Assembly: GCA_008973525.1 (NCBI GenBank)
Contig: WACJ01000181.1
Coordinates: 1 to 64,000, forward strand
Source of the DNA: Stenopsyche tienmushanensis
Taxonomy: Eukaryota > Arthropoda > Insecta > Trichoptera > Stenopsychidae
Direction: 5' to 3'
Length of the DNA stretch: 64,000 nt
Shown: one piece after another, positions 28,156-41,415 of the stretch
Numbering within the stretch: position 1 is the first letter of the stretch
Layout: each line of letters begins with the position of its first letter
The notes under the pieces: generated by a model
Database searches by the model: none
What the model was told of the DNA's origin: nothing
What the model saw: the letters and a program-made list of their open reading frames with translations, nothing else
Translations under genes and position numbers: made by a program

Positions 28156-29218
28156 TTGCAACATTGGAAGCTTGGTAGATTTTAACATTACCTGATTTAC
28201 ATCGTGTAAACACTGACCGAAACAAAAATTAGCTCTGTAGAAATGGCTGCAAATTTTCGGTCGCTGTTTTGCGTAAAGTTCAACAGTTCTATTATGCCTT
28301 TAAAAATGCAATGTAACGTTTATATCGTAAATACTAAATATATTTAGTTTAAATATATTTCAGTAAATTCATTATACTTCATGCCATCAATCTTCAGTAG
28401 CCTTTCTGCATACAGAAACCAATAAACATCTTATGTAACATGTGCATAGATTCCAAATATAATATCATTTAAATTTGAAACTATTGAAAAAGATCATACG
28501 TAATAGGTCCTGGCGCTTTGTCGGGTTGTTTTTCTTAAATTCTTGAAACAAGGTATTGGACACGAGTCAGCATTAGCGAAAATATTTAGAAAATATAGCT
28601 CTTTAAAAATTCATTGTATGTCAAAATGTAAATAGTTCTAGATTTTTCAATGTTATTTTAACGCCAAATTTTAGAAGAAAGCCAAAAAGAATAACTTTAA
28701 ATTTAGCTGCTCATATCAATGTGAGAGATCGTCAAATAACCTTCCCAAAATATTTACAAACGAAGATTAGAGAGTGCCTGAATATCAAAAGGTCGTTGGT
28801 TGAAGTCCAAGTAGGGCAAATAGATTTTTCCATGTTAAACTAGTAGCTGTTTCATCGATGTCGCTGAAATTGTGTAACGCTAGAATTTCTTAGATAAAAA
28901 TAAGAGTATGTCCATGGGCAATGCACTAATGCCTTAAGAAATTCCACCCCTGCCCTAAAACAATCAATATTATTAATTAATGCGAAATTCAAACGGAAAA
29001 GATTATTTTGCGGTAAATTCAAAATATTGGCAAGGAGAACTGTAAACAATTTAATTTAATGTATAATGTCGACATTGGTTGGGCGCCATGCAATTGGAGT
29101 GTTTATACGACTTTGATTGCGCAATTGCGGAAAAATTGATATGGAGATCGTGGGTATGCACGACGATGAAATTTGATGAAGATTTAAAATTATTCTCGTA
29201 TCACCATATTTCTCATGC
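28156..29218. other. Intergenic, no gene seen
   Basis: AT-rich, stop-rich in all frames. Confidence 0.4.
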
Positions 29219-29345
29219 TCGACCCATGTCTTACTGAAAGAGGGGAATGCAGATGAGCAAGAAACAAGAATAGAGTGTCGTTGGATAGCATTAGCTGGGG
29301 GAAGAGGTTTTCTTCCCGCACGCTCGTTTGTAATCTCGTGCGTGT
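29219..29345 (+). repeat. Dispersed repeat family F, copy 1
   Basis: About 125 bp. Matches the reverse complement of 33405-33546, including GTTTTCTTCC and CGTTTGTAATCTCGTG. Confidence 0.55.
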
Positions 29346-29535
29346 ATATCTCCCTGGTCTACTTCGCGTAATAACATTATAAAACTTCTATAATTCATTT
29401 TTGTACTTAATTCTTGGATGTTCTTGCGTTATTGCCAATGGTTTTTACGATATTATACAGTGCGTCTATCTATGTGTCGCATAATTATACTTAATGTCCT
29501 TTTAAATGACATAAGCCGTTTTACTCGTTAAGGTA

Positions 29536-30676
29536 TACGAGGGTTATATAGAAAGTCACAAGAGCTCCTGAGATTGGATGATTTTTTCGTTTTGAAGTTG
29601 TTGCACTTGGCGTGTAGAGAGGAACCTAATGGCTAGTTTATTTGGTCCTGCGTGTTTGTCGGCCATTTTGTTCAGTCACAGTAAATTCTTCTGATGGAGA
29701 TGTCGTCGCGCGTTCCCGCCACCTTTCGTCTATGCGAGATCCGCGCGGTCATCCGTTTTTTTTTTAACTTTGCAGAACAATACCGCCACGAATATCCATT
29801 GGAAATTCGTGGAAGTTTATGATAGTAATGTGATGAGTCGACAACATGTCAAGAAATAGATTGGATTGTTCAGAGAAGGCCGTACTGATACTCAAGGCAA
29901 GGAGTGGGAGACCATCAGTCATTTCTGATGAACTTGTGCACAAAATTGAAGAACAAGTACGAAATGACCGCCGTGTGATGTTTGATGACCTTCGTCAAGA
30001 ATTTCCTGACATTTCTAGAAGTCTGCTTGGTGATATCGTGTCAAAAAAACTTATTTAAAAGAAGTTTTGTGCGAGATGGGTGTCCAGAATGCTCACACCG
30101 GAGTACCATCAAAATTACATGACTGCCACGCTTAAATTTTTGGATCGTTTTGTACAGGAGGTAGAAGCTTTTCTGGACTTTATTATAACGGGGGATGAGA
30201 CTTGGGTGTATCACTATACCTCAGAATCCAAAAGACAGGCGATTGCTAGGCGAGATTTTGCAAAAAACTTGGAGAAACCCCAGTCTCAAACCCCATATCC
30301 AACATGGTCACTACAATGACCAAAACGAAAGAAAATTGGAAAGCGTGGGTGAATTTCACTAGTGAAGTCATGCGATAAAAAGAAAACGCAGAAAGAACAG
30401 GAAGAGTGAACATCGTTTTGCAGAAAAATAAACCCACCCCTTTTTCCCCTCCCGAAAGAAAAAAAACCAATCCAAAAAGCGGTGGGGGGAGCGCGCGACG
30501 ACGCCCTTTCATCTGAAGAATTTACTGTGACTGAACATAATGGCCGACAAACACGCGGGATCAAATAAATTCCCTATAAGATTTTCTCTACGCGCCAGAT
30601 GTGTCAACTTCGAAATTAAAAAAAATCCCCCGGCCTCAGGAGCCTTTTTAACTTTACTTTCTAGACGGCCCTAGTA
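29536..30676 (+). mobile_element. Mariner-like element (M1 copy 1), near full length
   Basis: Imperfect TIRs: CGAGGGTTATATAGAAAGT at the left, and at the right the complement of ACTTTCTAGACGGCCCTA, each flanked by TA. The plus strand encodes GRPSVISDELVHKIEEQVRN, LCARW-like KKFCARWVSRMLTP and ITGDETWVYHYTSESKRQ, the first catalytic Asp region of mariner. Stops and shifts between blocks make it inactive. Confidence 0.82.
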
Positions 30677-31088
30677 CACTTAAACCTTTTTTTGTGCGGT
30701 AGATACGTTCCGTAGAAAATCGCACAAAATAAAGCTATGACTTACATAGAAAAATGAAGATGCGTTCCATGGATTTCAAAAATCGCATAACTTTGAAGTT
30801 ATGCGAGTTAAATTTAATTATACCCAAAATCGCACAAAAAAAATTAATAAAAAACCAAGAAAAAAAGCAATTAAAAAATATATTTTTGGTAACATATTAA
30901 GGATATCTCGCATTATTGGTAAAATTTTAAGGATATCTGGCATCTCTAATGCCAGACATCCACTAGAGAAAGATTAATTATTTATACGTATTATTCGTAC
31001 TTTTAATAAAAATAAAAATGCTTTAAAACAAACCGCATAACTTTGAAATCGCACAAAACAAAATTGCACAAAAAGAAGTTTGAGTGTA
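30675..31088. mobile_element. Pogo-like MITE (family D), copy 2
   Basis: About 414 bp between TACACTTAAACCTTTTTTTG and its complement-like end AAAGAAGTTTGAGTGTA. It abuts the right end of mariner M1 copy 1, sharing the TA. Confidence 0.6.
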
Positions 31089-32750
31089 TTTTCATTTCTT
31101 TCCTCATTTCTTCGAAGATAGTTCTGGAAATGCTGTTACTGTGAATGCTGAGTGACCAATCAATGTTGAGTGATTTTGAAGACGGCGCTAAATGTCACAC
31201 AACTTGAGAAAACATTACAAAAAGACCATCTTATCATTTGGATGACATTTTATAATGTCTTAGATCTTGGATTCAAATTCTGATCACGAATATGGCGATT
31301 CAAGGGGAAGATGAAGAAAGCTGAAATCTAACATGCAACAAAATTCAATTTCAATGCTTAAAGCAAAAACTTTTAGATCAAGATTTGGATTCGCGCTGAG
31401 GAAATTAAAGCTGAAATCTATTATACACATAATTAATCTCGGTTTTTATCTGCCATAAAAATGATCGCCGACGAATGATAAAGTCCATTCTATTTCCATA
31501 GTTTCATCATGGCATAAGAAATTCGATAGTACCATCCCGAATACGTTTTCATCTCATAAAATGTGGCACAGAGAAAGAAAGCAATTTTCCGTGCTATTTA
31601 AGTAAACTTCAACTCAAGTCCTCAAAAATAACGACAGCGAAATAACTCTTAACGCCTCTTTGCGACCGATCAGAAAATAGCTCCGCAAGTACTCTATAAT
31701 ATTTCATCTATGCAGAATGCGATTCGAACAACCCACGATGCTTTTCGCTTCTGATTGATCGGGTCTATTAGGATGATTTCAGATTTAGACCAGAACAATG
31801 ATTCATTAGGTGCTTCCGAATCGCTGCGAATCAAGGTGGCCCTCTTAAAAATAGCAGGTAGCGCAAAAATACTTGCAGGCGAATCATTCAATTTTTTCGT
31901 ACGAATGCTTCATGCATTCTATATTTTGTTATGTTATAGTTATGCAATTAGCTGGTCTATTTTGAGGCCTGGTTTGCTTCGTAATAAATTGATCGGTGGG
32001 CACTTGCTCACCTGTTGTGCCTGTGGGATAGGTGAAATTGTAGGTCAGGCTGCTTTCATAAACAATTTAAAGCTTTGCCACATTCTCAGACAGTATATAT
32101 GAGACGTTCAGCGTTTTCGAGATTGTCTGGAAGATCGTCGAAATGTATCATTTCGAGCTATTTGAAAGCTCGTATGGATTATTTTTCGCTCGGGATGCTC
32201 ACTCGTGAATGTAAAAATACGACGGAAAAATAAACCGTTTCTTACAAAATATTGCGAAATTGTATAAACCGATATAACAGGAGCGTGTTTCTGGAAATGA
32301 GAAGAGCTCCTGCATACGAGTGTAAAATAAACAGTGTAATATTTAGATTTAGACCGGGATTTATTTTGAAAGCATCTCAAGAAGAGAAACCCAATCGACA
32401 TTTATAATGCTTTTCGCTTTTTCCGCTTCCGCCTCCTCATATAACCGAAGAAATGTATATGGAATTCAAAAATATGCAGTATTATAAATAATTGCATAAA
32501 CAAGATGCTCAAAATAATGTTTGGATTTTGTTAAATATGTGTACAAACGATTCAATGTGTTTACGATGTGGCTCTTTATTTTATAAACATATTAGTAGTT
32601 TCAATAAAGACGCTCAATTTTTTTTAGATTACAGTGTCCAAGTTTTTAAAGCAACATCTATAAAATTTATTGTACATGATTTAATAGTTTATGGCAAATT
32701 ACTATAAAAGGTTATCAAATTCTATTTTCATCAAATTTTATCTTCAAAAT
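31089..32750. other. Intergenic; one 115-codon frame of unknown value
   Basis: A plus-strand open frame at 31755-32102 has a hydrophobic middle (AFYILLCYSYAISWSIL), but no family match and no spliced partner. Probably chance. Confidence 0.3.
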
Positions 32751-32756
32751 TAGTTT

Positions 32757-33140
32757 AACAAAAAAATTGTTGAGGTCGTGTTGGAGCAGTTGAGACACTA
32801 TTGCAGGGTCGTTGTGCGAGATTAGAAGAGCTGTGTCGTCCACGAAGGTGGCCGTTGTCGTGGTGTCTGTTGTCGGAATGTCGGCTGTTTATATGGAGTG
32901 TGGTGGCTTCATCTTCGTATTTGACGTAGAATGTTCTGTTGGTCAGGTATGATTTTAATATGAAGAAGTAATTTGTGGACAGTTGTTTTCCGATTTTATA
33001 TAGCAAGCCCGGATGCCACACTTTGTCAAAAGCCTGAGTTACGACCAGGAATGCTGCCGAACCATATTTTCTGTCTTCTAAGTCCTTGTGTATTCTGTTG
33101 AAGATCCTGTGTATTTGTTCCACAGTCGCATGTTTTTCTC
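32757..33140 (-). mobile_element. Jockey-clade non-LTR reverse transcriptase fragment
   Basis: The minus strand encodes TQAFDKVWHPGLLYKIGKQL then STNYFFILKSYLTNRTFYVK. In another frame it has the catalytic ATFVDDTALLISHNDPAIVS. Between the two frames the usual PQGSVLGP block is missing, so the copy has an internal deletion as well as frame loss. Confidence 0.8.
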
Positions 33141-33404
33141 AATTAATGGCTTAAGTCTCTTCAGTAGTAGTTTTTATTTGTATCTTATATAAATCCAGTG
33201 ATAGATTTAGTTCTTGGGAAACCCTTGGCGCAATTTAAATTCAAAAATGAATTATAGAAGTTGTTACTTGGAGATGGTAGAGCTCCCAAGCTGAACTGCA
33301 CGTGGATCCATTCTACTATCAGGTCACTAAAACCAAGCAGAAAGATGAAGATGATAACAGAAACTTGGCTAATGTCTTAACAATTATCTTTATTTAATGA
33401 GAGA

Positions 33405-33546
33405 AGAGCTTAGAGTCACGAGATTACAAACGTGCCTGCAGGAAGAAAACATCTTCCCGCAGAGAATGCTATCCATCGACTCCCTATTTTTATTTCTTGT
33501 TTATCTGTATTTCCCTTCTTTCTGTGAGACATGGGGAACAAGGGAA
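33405..33546 (-). repeat. Dispersed repeat family F, copy 2
   Basis: Reverse-complement match of 29219-29345, as described there. Confidence 0.55.
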
Positions 33547-36029
33547 AGTAAGAAGCAGAAATGTAACTATTGATCGGTGAAATGCATATACACAGATTAA
33601 TAGCAACTTTACTCAGTAAGTTTACTGATACACAACTGTCAAAAACTACTCGCCCCTGTACTTTATGATGTTCCCTGAATTTATGAGGTTCGAGGCACAC
33701 GCCTTCCTCTAGAACAGGAAGGTCTTATGAATAGAATGCATCTCTCTTGTCTAGATCCTGGAAAAGAGTATAGATTACGATGAAAATTGGGTATCATACA
33801 ATAATCTTAAAGGACGTTTCTACCTTGTTGGTTCAAACGAAACTTTTTTTTCTTCGAATATCGGAAAGAATCAATGTTTAAGAATACATTCGGTAAATTT
33901 AAAGTCGATATAAATTTAATTTGCAAAGTTATGTGCCAACGAGGAAAAGCTGCATTTCGTGAAGTTGAGGAGAGGCGAAACTTTAAGCGTGTATTTATCG
34001 AAACTACTTTTTCCAATCTCATGGAAGTGCTCCCATACGCCCTAAATAAGCATTATTTATGAAATTTAGCAGGTGTATGTATAATAAACGTTTCAATCGT
34101 ACAGACTACAATTATCTAAAAATATTAAAAATTGTTTGTTTAATGAACAAAAAACTATAAAAAATGTTGGTAAAAACACAAATTTTTCTTCGTTTGCTCA
34201 CTATTTTTTTATTTTCCAATATTTTTTCATAATTATAGTCTAAGCTATACACAATACTATACAGAGTAAAGATATGTTTAATTTTTTTATTAAAAATTAA
34301 TTGTTTAGGACTTAGGACTTCCATGATGATGAATATCAACGCTCGCGCAACGAATAAAATAACACTAGCATCCTTTTTAGGTTCTTAGAACATTTATTAG
34401 GTTGCTAATATTATATTAAAATCAACAAGATATATAGTGAAATAGACCCATTTTATCTAAATTCTAAAATTTAGTTTAAGAATAGAGTTTAGAATAATTA
34501 TCAATTGATATACAGTGCCATGTATGACCGCGTAAAAAAGTCATTTAGCTTATAAATTTGAATTAAAATCCCATTTAAATATATAATTAAACAAATTATT
34601 ACAGTGATTATTGTTCATCATTATCGTTGTTTGTCTCCAAAGCAGCTATTTACTTCGTCTTAATGGTTCAAATATGTCTCATCGCCAGAAATATTGAAAA
34701 TGATGGATTCATTTTCAGATGCAAACTCATTGGCTGGCTGTGACTAATTTTTGTCTTTTATTTTTAGTCTTGTGTTTATGAATTTCTTCTTATTGCATGT
34801 AAATATACTTGAAATCGTGCTGAAATTTTATTGCTCGTTCGATTTTTAGATCGATAATTTTATCCATGTTTTTGGCGATCTGAAGATCTTCGCGAATATT
34901 CATATAATTTAAATCAATGTGATCCCTAAAATAAATATGTGAGAAATATTTTCATCAAAGCAACAAACTTGTTGATTATATATTCATTCAGAAATGTGTT
35001 CTGGTATAATATTACAAGATCAAACCAATTTTCTATGGCTATATACTTGTATATTATATTTTTCAATGGCCACATTGTTTTTTTTTTTACAGTAATTGAA
35101 TATAATCATAATATAAATGCAAAGATGTATCCTATGAACGAAAATATTTATGTCTTATTTTTTTAAATGATTTTATTGGATGTTTATGTAAAAAACGATT
35201 CACATCGCTACAATGAATATTGAGCTTTCCTATTGTTAGACGTTTTTCTTTAATCTCGTGTATTTATGATACATCTCCTCTTTTGAGGTGCCTCGGAAAT
35301 GTATACATTTAAGATTATACAGAAAATCTATTTTCACCGCATATACTTATAATGAGTCACGGCGAGCGAAGGAGTCGACATGTGTAACACCTGTTCACAT
35401 TATAAATTGCAATATAAATTCGCCAATAACGATGAAAAAACTCGTTATGAGCACGATTTTTTCCTAATGTTTCAAATATTATTGTGCAATTTTTGGAATT
35501 CTTCATTTAGATCGACTTGCCAATACAAACAATAATTAAAGCAGTGGGTGAATTATTAATGCTTTGTTTGAATTTTTTTTTCTAAAATAAAACGCCTATA
35601 AAAAACCGTAAATAAATATAAATACACTGATCAGATCCTATGGAAATGTTTATATTTCTAATTACGCAGTTATCACTATAATACAATTAGAATATTATTA
35701 AGCTGTAGAGATATTTTTTAAATTATAAAATATCACATTTCTTAATTTTGCCCCAAAGCCTCTTTTATAAAATAATGGAATATGGTTTTCAAATATTACG
35801 TATTATTTAAAAAAAATATATGTTAATACATAATAAAATATTAATTATCGTATTTAAATATATATAAGCGATAATATAATTGTTTTAATTGTGCAAAGTT
35901 ATCCTTTTTATAAAAAAAAATATTATATCAACAAGCTAATGGCAGCACTGAATTAAACGTCAAGTAGATTGACATTGCCAGTAATGGCCTATAAATCAAA
36001 TTCTTTTTAAAGTTAAGCATCTCAGTAAG
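33547..36029. other. Intergenic upstream of PIGX, very AT-rich
   Basis: Long A/T tracts; no gene. The proximal 100 bases before 36030 presumably hold the PIGX 5' UTR and promoter, with no clear core motif. Confidence 0.4.
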
Positions 36030-38299
36030 ATGATTAATAGACTATTCGTATATACTGTAGTTCAGTACTTGTTGCTCTTTCAAATAAAGGAAATTTATTG
36101 CAAATGTGACAAAGTTCAAGCAAGTATATCACAGGAAGATTTGAAGGAAGGCTTTCATAGGTTATATATTTTTCTATGGCAAAATATTGTTATTGTCATA
36201 GTTGTGTTTTAAAATATGTCAAACATGCACACATAATTGATTATGGTTGTTGTTATTTATATAGGGAAATCATGTATGTGATAAAATTTAGTGAGCAACG
36301 GGGCCTTGATCTTTGGTCGCACGGAGCATGCAGGTTATGTCTCGAGCAAAAATTGCCTTCGGGTGCTTATGTCAATTCGGATGAATTACAAGACTTAGCA
36401 AGATTCAATAAGGTAATTTGATCAACGTCTTTTTAATCTTTTGAACGCATTCGTCATCTGTTTGGTGAAACGCAACTCCAACGTCCGTAGCGTCTAGACA
36501 TTTGTTTTGTTTGGCTTTTTTTAATCTATGGAATTAAGTGAATGTTCTTGAAGAGATAAGATCATTTTAATACAAACAAATTGTCACATTATATGTACAA
36601 AAATGCAAAGACGTGCCGTAAAGGTACTCTTACATGTCTAAACATTCTCAATCGTATTCTAAAGAATTTATTAACCGTCATAAAATTTAGGTATAATTAA
36701 CTGAAATCACTATCGTCGGATAAGCTATTAAGCTCTTTCAACAAAAATAAGACGACTTTCTTTTGTGTTGTCTTGAGAGCAGGCGTTTGTTTTGATAATT
36801 AAGATACTCGCATCATTCTTATCGTTGACTAATTTTGTTATTCCCCCTTAACCATTCTGGAGTGGCGTCACTAGCCGAGTGTCACCACTCCTTTGCAAAA
36901 TCTACTACAGGCTTGCTTGGTAACCCTGTCCTTTTATTTTCGCAACACATTAATAAGCAAAAATAGCTGAACAAGCTTGTTACATGGTGCGGCGGATTTT
37001 CATTTATTGAAAATCCGAGGCTTGGAGCAAATCATGTTTCAAATTGATATGTAATATATAATGTTTAATTGAAAATTGGTATGTCAAAAGGGTTACTTAC
37101 TTTGATATGCTGTGATTTCTACATAACGCATAAAAGTGAAACTGTGTATTTCAAGGGATCAGAATGTTCCTTTTCTCTTGTAGGTCTAAGTACTTGTTCT
37201 TTCATTCCGAGAGCTGAATTTATGAGGTCTGAGACCACCTGGGTTATAATAAATAAGGGAATCATCGAAATTGCAAGATGGTCAAAAGAAATTCATTCGC
37301 AAATGTCATTTGTTGCAAAATATTGCTGAAAATGGTTTTTATAAAATTTTTAGGCGCTACTTCTAGAAACCATACCAAATCCTAATCTGAGTTTGAGGAC
37401 GATGACAGAGAAAGTCAATATTTTTTTTATATACTTCAATAATAGATTTTTTAGACAATAATATTCCTGATGAAAATTTAGCTGTTGACTAATCTATCTT
37501 ATGATTTAAAGGCGAGACAAGTTTTATTACATAAAATTCTAAAAAACTTTTTGCCTTTGCTTGAAACCACATATTATACTTAAATTGTATTATAAAATAT
37601 CGTAACTTATATTTGTATCTACATTGAAATGTATAATTTAAATTGTTTGCTTATAAAATAGGTGCATGCGTACCCCGTAGGCGAAGTAGACATTGAAAAA
37701 CCACAACACATGTCACGTCCCATCACTGTACATATGTATGAAGTTGTTAATTCATCCTGTACAGTCATAACACTTCCAATACATTTGAGATATCACAAAG
37801 CAAAAGTCAAAGGAGGGTAAGAAATTACATTTATTTTAAGCTTGCAATGATAGAACAGCATTTCAAACATTTTTTTTTACAGATTTGAAACCGTGGAAAT
37901 CGGTCCACCTTTACTATTATTGAGATGTCCAAATAATGTATTTAAGATGTGCAACAACGTAGATACCGTAAGGGCTCCTTGTGCTGCAAATTCACAACAG
38001 AAGTGTTCATGGCACAATATTTCAACCAGAGTCGTAAGAAAAGCTCTCTAATTTAATGCATTTATAAGCTGTTTTAACTTTATTAATCCATTTTTGTATT
38101 CGTCACGCAGTTAACGCCTACGTTGTTGATGCAAGTTCCCGTTGGAAATTTGGATGATTTTACATACGTCGCATTGGTTACATTTTTAGTCTGTTTTGCT
38201 GGTTGTTTTTATTTTTTCTTTGTATTAAGTAGAAAAAATTTAACCAACGTTAAATCGATTACAATATTATCACACAGTCATAAAAAGAAGCGAAATTAA
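36030..38299 (+). CDS. PIGX: PIG-X, GPI mannosyltransferase I stabilising subunit
   Basis: Five exons join in frame: 36030-36160, 36265-36412, 37662-37816, 37883-38033 and 38111-38299. They give 257 residues, close to the human protein. PIG-X is an ER type I membrane protein that stabilises PIG-M, which adds the first mannose to GPI precursors. Order: hydrophobic signal MINRLFVYTVVQYLLLF; the LKEGFHR motif at the exon 1/2 join; ACRLCLEQKLPSGAYVNSDE; the family signature ITLPIHLRYHKAKVKGG; PPLLLLRCPNN; a Cys-rich segment with CSWHNIS; LLMQVPVGNLDDF; one C-terminal membrane helix (FTYVALVTFLVCFAGCFYFF); and a lysine-rich cytosolic tail. Every splice phase agrees. Exon 2 to 3 spans a 1.25-kb intron with no coding block. 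Start ATG is the only one giving a signal peptide. Confidence 0.93.
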
Positions 38300-39419
38300 T
38301 AATGTTATTTATTCTCATCGTTTCTCATGTGTAAATAATTTTTCTTAATTATCTGCAATATCACATTAATGATAATTTTGAACCAGCAAGTAATGTGATT
38401 GTAGGTTCACATTCCAAGCACAAATGCTCACATACAAGCACATATATGATCACCTTTTCAAACATTCCTACGGTAATTTATCTCAATGTATATATTATTT
38501 TTTTATTAAAAAATATTATTCATAATGCTAGTCAATAAAATCTAACCAGATTTTTTAAATTGAGACTTTTGGTAGTAGATACTAAGAATATATTTAACGC
38601 CATTATTAATGATGATTGTAAAATCATCTTTGGTAATAAATACCAATGTGATGGCAAGTGTTAATTTGTGATATGGAATGATACAGAACGTTTTTTATTT
38701 AAAATTATTTTTGCTATAGCAGACTCTTACATTAGGATGCCAAGATATTAATATTAAAAGTCTATTACTTTACTCATATTGAATTTAATAAAACATATTT
38801 TATAAATTAGTCCTTTATTCCTGAGGATCGTGACTTCTTCTGTTATTGGCCAAGAACGTGTCCTGCGATACCATTTCTATCAATTTTTTCGGCTTTACAA
38901 AGGGCTGCAATTACAGAACAGCTTGTAGCGCTCTTGATTTGATCAGTCCAGCGCGTAAGGGATCATCCTTTTTTCTCTTCAACAACACTGACTATGAACA
39001 GTTTATTCAAAACGATCTCACCAGGTTTCCAAAGAATTGAAGAATGCATCGTAAGCCAAATCATCCGAGTTATTGCTGATTTGGCCATTGCGATTCTTCT
39101 TATTTCTCCATCACATTTTGTCATTGAAGATAATGGTTCTTTGTTGCTTTCGAACTTCACACGATGAAGCAATTCAGTAATTTCTTTTTTGTTTTTGACT
39201 ATCAGCTTTGTATTATCAGCTTATCTAAGATTTGTTCCGTACTGTATCCAGCAAGGACCTACTGGTACTGGTCGACGTACTCCTGCTGGATTTGGAGATG
39301 CAGTATTGTGCAGAAAAGTTTCTAGCTGAAAACGGTGGGGATCCAGAAATCAGCAGCAGACGCAGGTCGCCATGCTCTGACGCACATGGCGACCTCCGTC
39401 GTCATGCGAGGCTGCAATA
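38300..39419. other. PIGX 3' flank and intergenic
   Basis: AATAAA-type signals occur near 38533 and 38787. No further gene seen. Confidence 0.4.
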
Positions 39420-39755
39420 GTTAGCTAACAGTGGAGGTGGTCCGCTTCTATTTCTGGCCGCCACCTCTTTCTGTTCTTCTAAAATGTCAAGTACCGCATA
39501 CGGTGTTACTGGGCCGTCCCAGAATACTGGACGTCCCAGTTCCTCACGGGATACGGGCGGTTTAAGGCTTCTCTCCACAGGTTCAGGATTTCCCACTTCT
39601 CGGAGTGCCCATACGGAGATCCATTCATGGACACAGACCATGTCTGGGCATGGTGTCTGATCGCGAGGCGCTATTTCACTGTATCAGCGGTCCAAAGTTT
39701 GGACCAGTTGGACACGGTAACCTTGTGGCCACTCTTTTCAATTTTAGGGCTTTCT
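39420..39755 (-). repeat. Dispersed repeat family A, copy 3
   Basis: The longest copy. The complement reads GHKVTVSNWSKLWTADTVK, stop, RLAIRHHAQT, then a region ending GRPVFWDGPVTPYAV that corresponds to copy 2 (GPVTSQMV). In-frame stops show decay. Confidence 0.65.
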
Positions 39756-41415
39756 GTAATAAATTTGGGGAAAAATTTATAATTTCTATTAAATAAACCA
39801 GTATGAATTTTAAAATAAGTGTTCATATTACAAGGTTATTGATTTGATTGGTTTTTCATTATTTTTAACCCTTAATATTTTCAAGCTACACTGTCAATAC
39901 ATATTACGTGATGACGATTGATGTGCACTTGCAGTGAGTATGCCTGGTTCACTAATTTGCTCATTTAGAAAGATACTGAATAGGGCAGAGTGGGAAATGT
40001 TTGGGAACATGCATTTATGTTGGGTCTGTAGTCTGTGAGACTAATGATTAGTGATCTAGAGTCAAAATTACTTGATTAATGACATATTGTTTAATCTCAC
40101 AATATTAATGAGTCTGCTAGTTAATATGTAAATATTTATAGTGAACAATTTTAAGTGATATGATTCAGTAAAATACATTGTAATTTTTTAAAAATTAAAA
40201 TCATGTGTATTTTAAAACTTTTTTTAATGTCAATGTTGTTACATTTTTTAATCAAAGTTCAGTCAGAATGAAGACTTTGTATTGATTTAAAATATAACAT
40301 AAAAATGTATTATAATACTATAATAGATAAAATAAATATGGCATATATTTTATTTAAATCAATAGTTTATTGATCTCATGTGGATGTAAAGAAGTTTGGT
40401 ACATTAGTCGATACTTTAAAAATAGCTAATTACAATGACGTTCTATAAAAAATTCAACAGTGAGAATAGTTTATGAAGTTCTAAGATTTACAAACATATT
40501 TTGATATAACAATCATTGTTCGATGTCACACAAACAAGAGATATGCTTAAAATTAAACTTTAAATCAAAGCAGCTATGTTAATCATCACCACATTCGAAT
40601 AAATTATGTTTACTAATTAGTTTTGTGTTTTCGAAATAAATACAAATATGCACGCAAAGTTCTCTTTTCATTTGATTATAATACTGCATTATATTTGATG
40701 ATTAATATATACATATTCAAAAACGCAAAAAATATAAAATCACAGATTAAAAATTTAACACTTAAATAACAGGCAATATAAATTTATCTATAGCTCTCCT
40801 CTTTAAAACCAAAATCATATCATTATTAGCTCACTAAAATATCTGCCTCACACAATCCCTTTTAAAAATTCAGCTAACAGATCGTTTATCTTGATTTTTT
40901 GATTGCTCCGAGACATTCTTTCACTGGATCCGCGGCCAATTGGTTCTGAGTTTGTTATGACTATACATTTTCACAATCTGCCCAATCAAGATGCTGAATT
41001 TTGTCATGTTGCTTTCGGTTTTTATATAGATGATGTGTAAGATTTAATCTTAAACCTAATATTTCGAAGCTCTTGAGACACGGCTCATCGTGAATAATCA
41101 TCATTTTATCGCGCACAGTGCCATGAACTATCTTTGATTATTTATGTATAAATTTCATATCGTTTTTGATGATCAGGCGAAAGAATTTCTTAGGAATTTC
41201 AGGTAATTGGAATAGTCTCCTATATTATTCTCTATTCGTATATATTTTTTTAAATATTAACCCGTTTGTTTTTCAGTTACTCGAACTCTTCAATGAATTC
41301 GAACACTTTCTCCTAGATAAGATTAATGCTTAAAATATTCTCCGTGTTGTGCAATCACAACAAAAAGAATGATCTTTATATAAATTGTTTAACGTCTATC
41401 TAAAATAGTATAAGA
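39756..41415. other. Intergenic, very AT-rich
   Basis: No gene seen. The last part is the 3' flank of the minus-strand transporter. Confidence 0.4.

Noticed and set aside
28785..28815. tRNA B-box-like GGTTGAAGTCC
   Set aside because: No A box or cloverleaf could be drawn around it.
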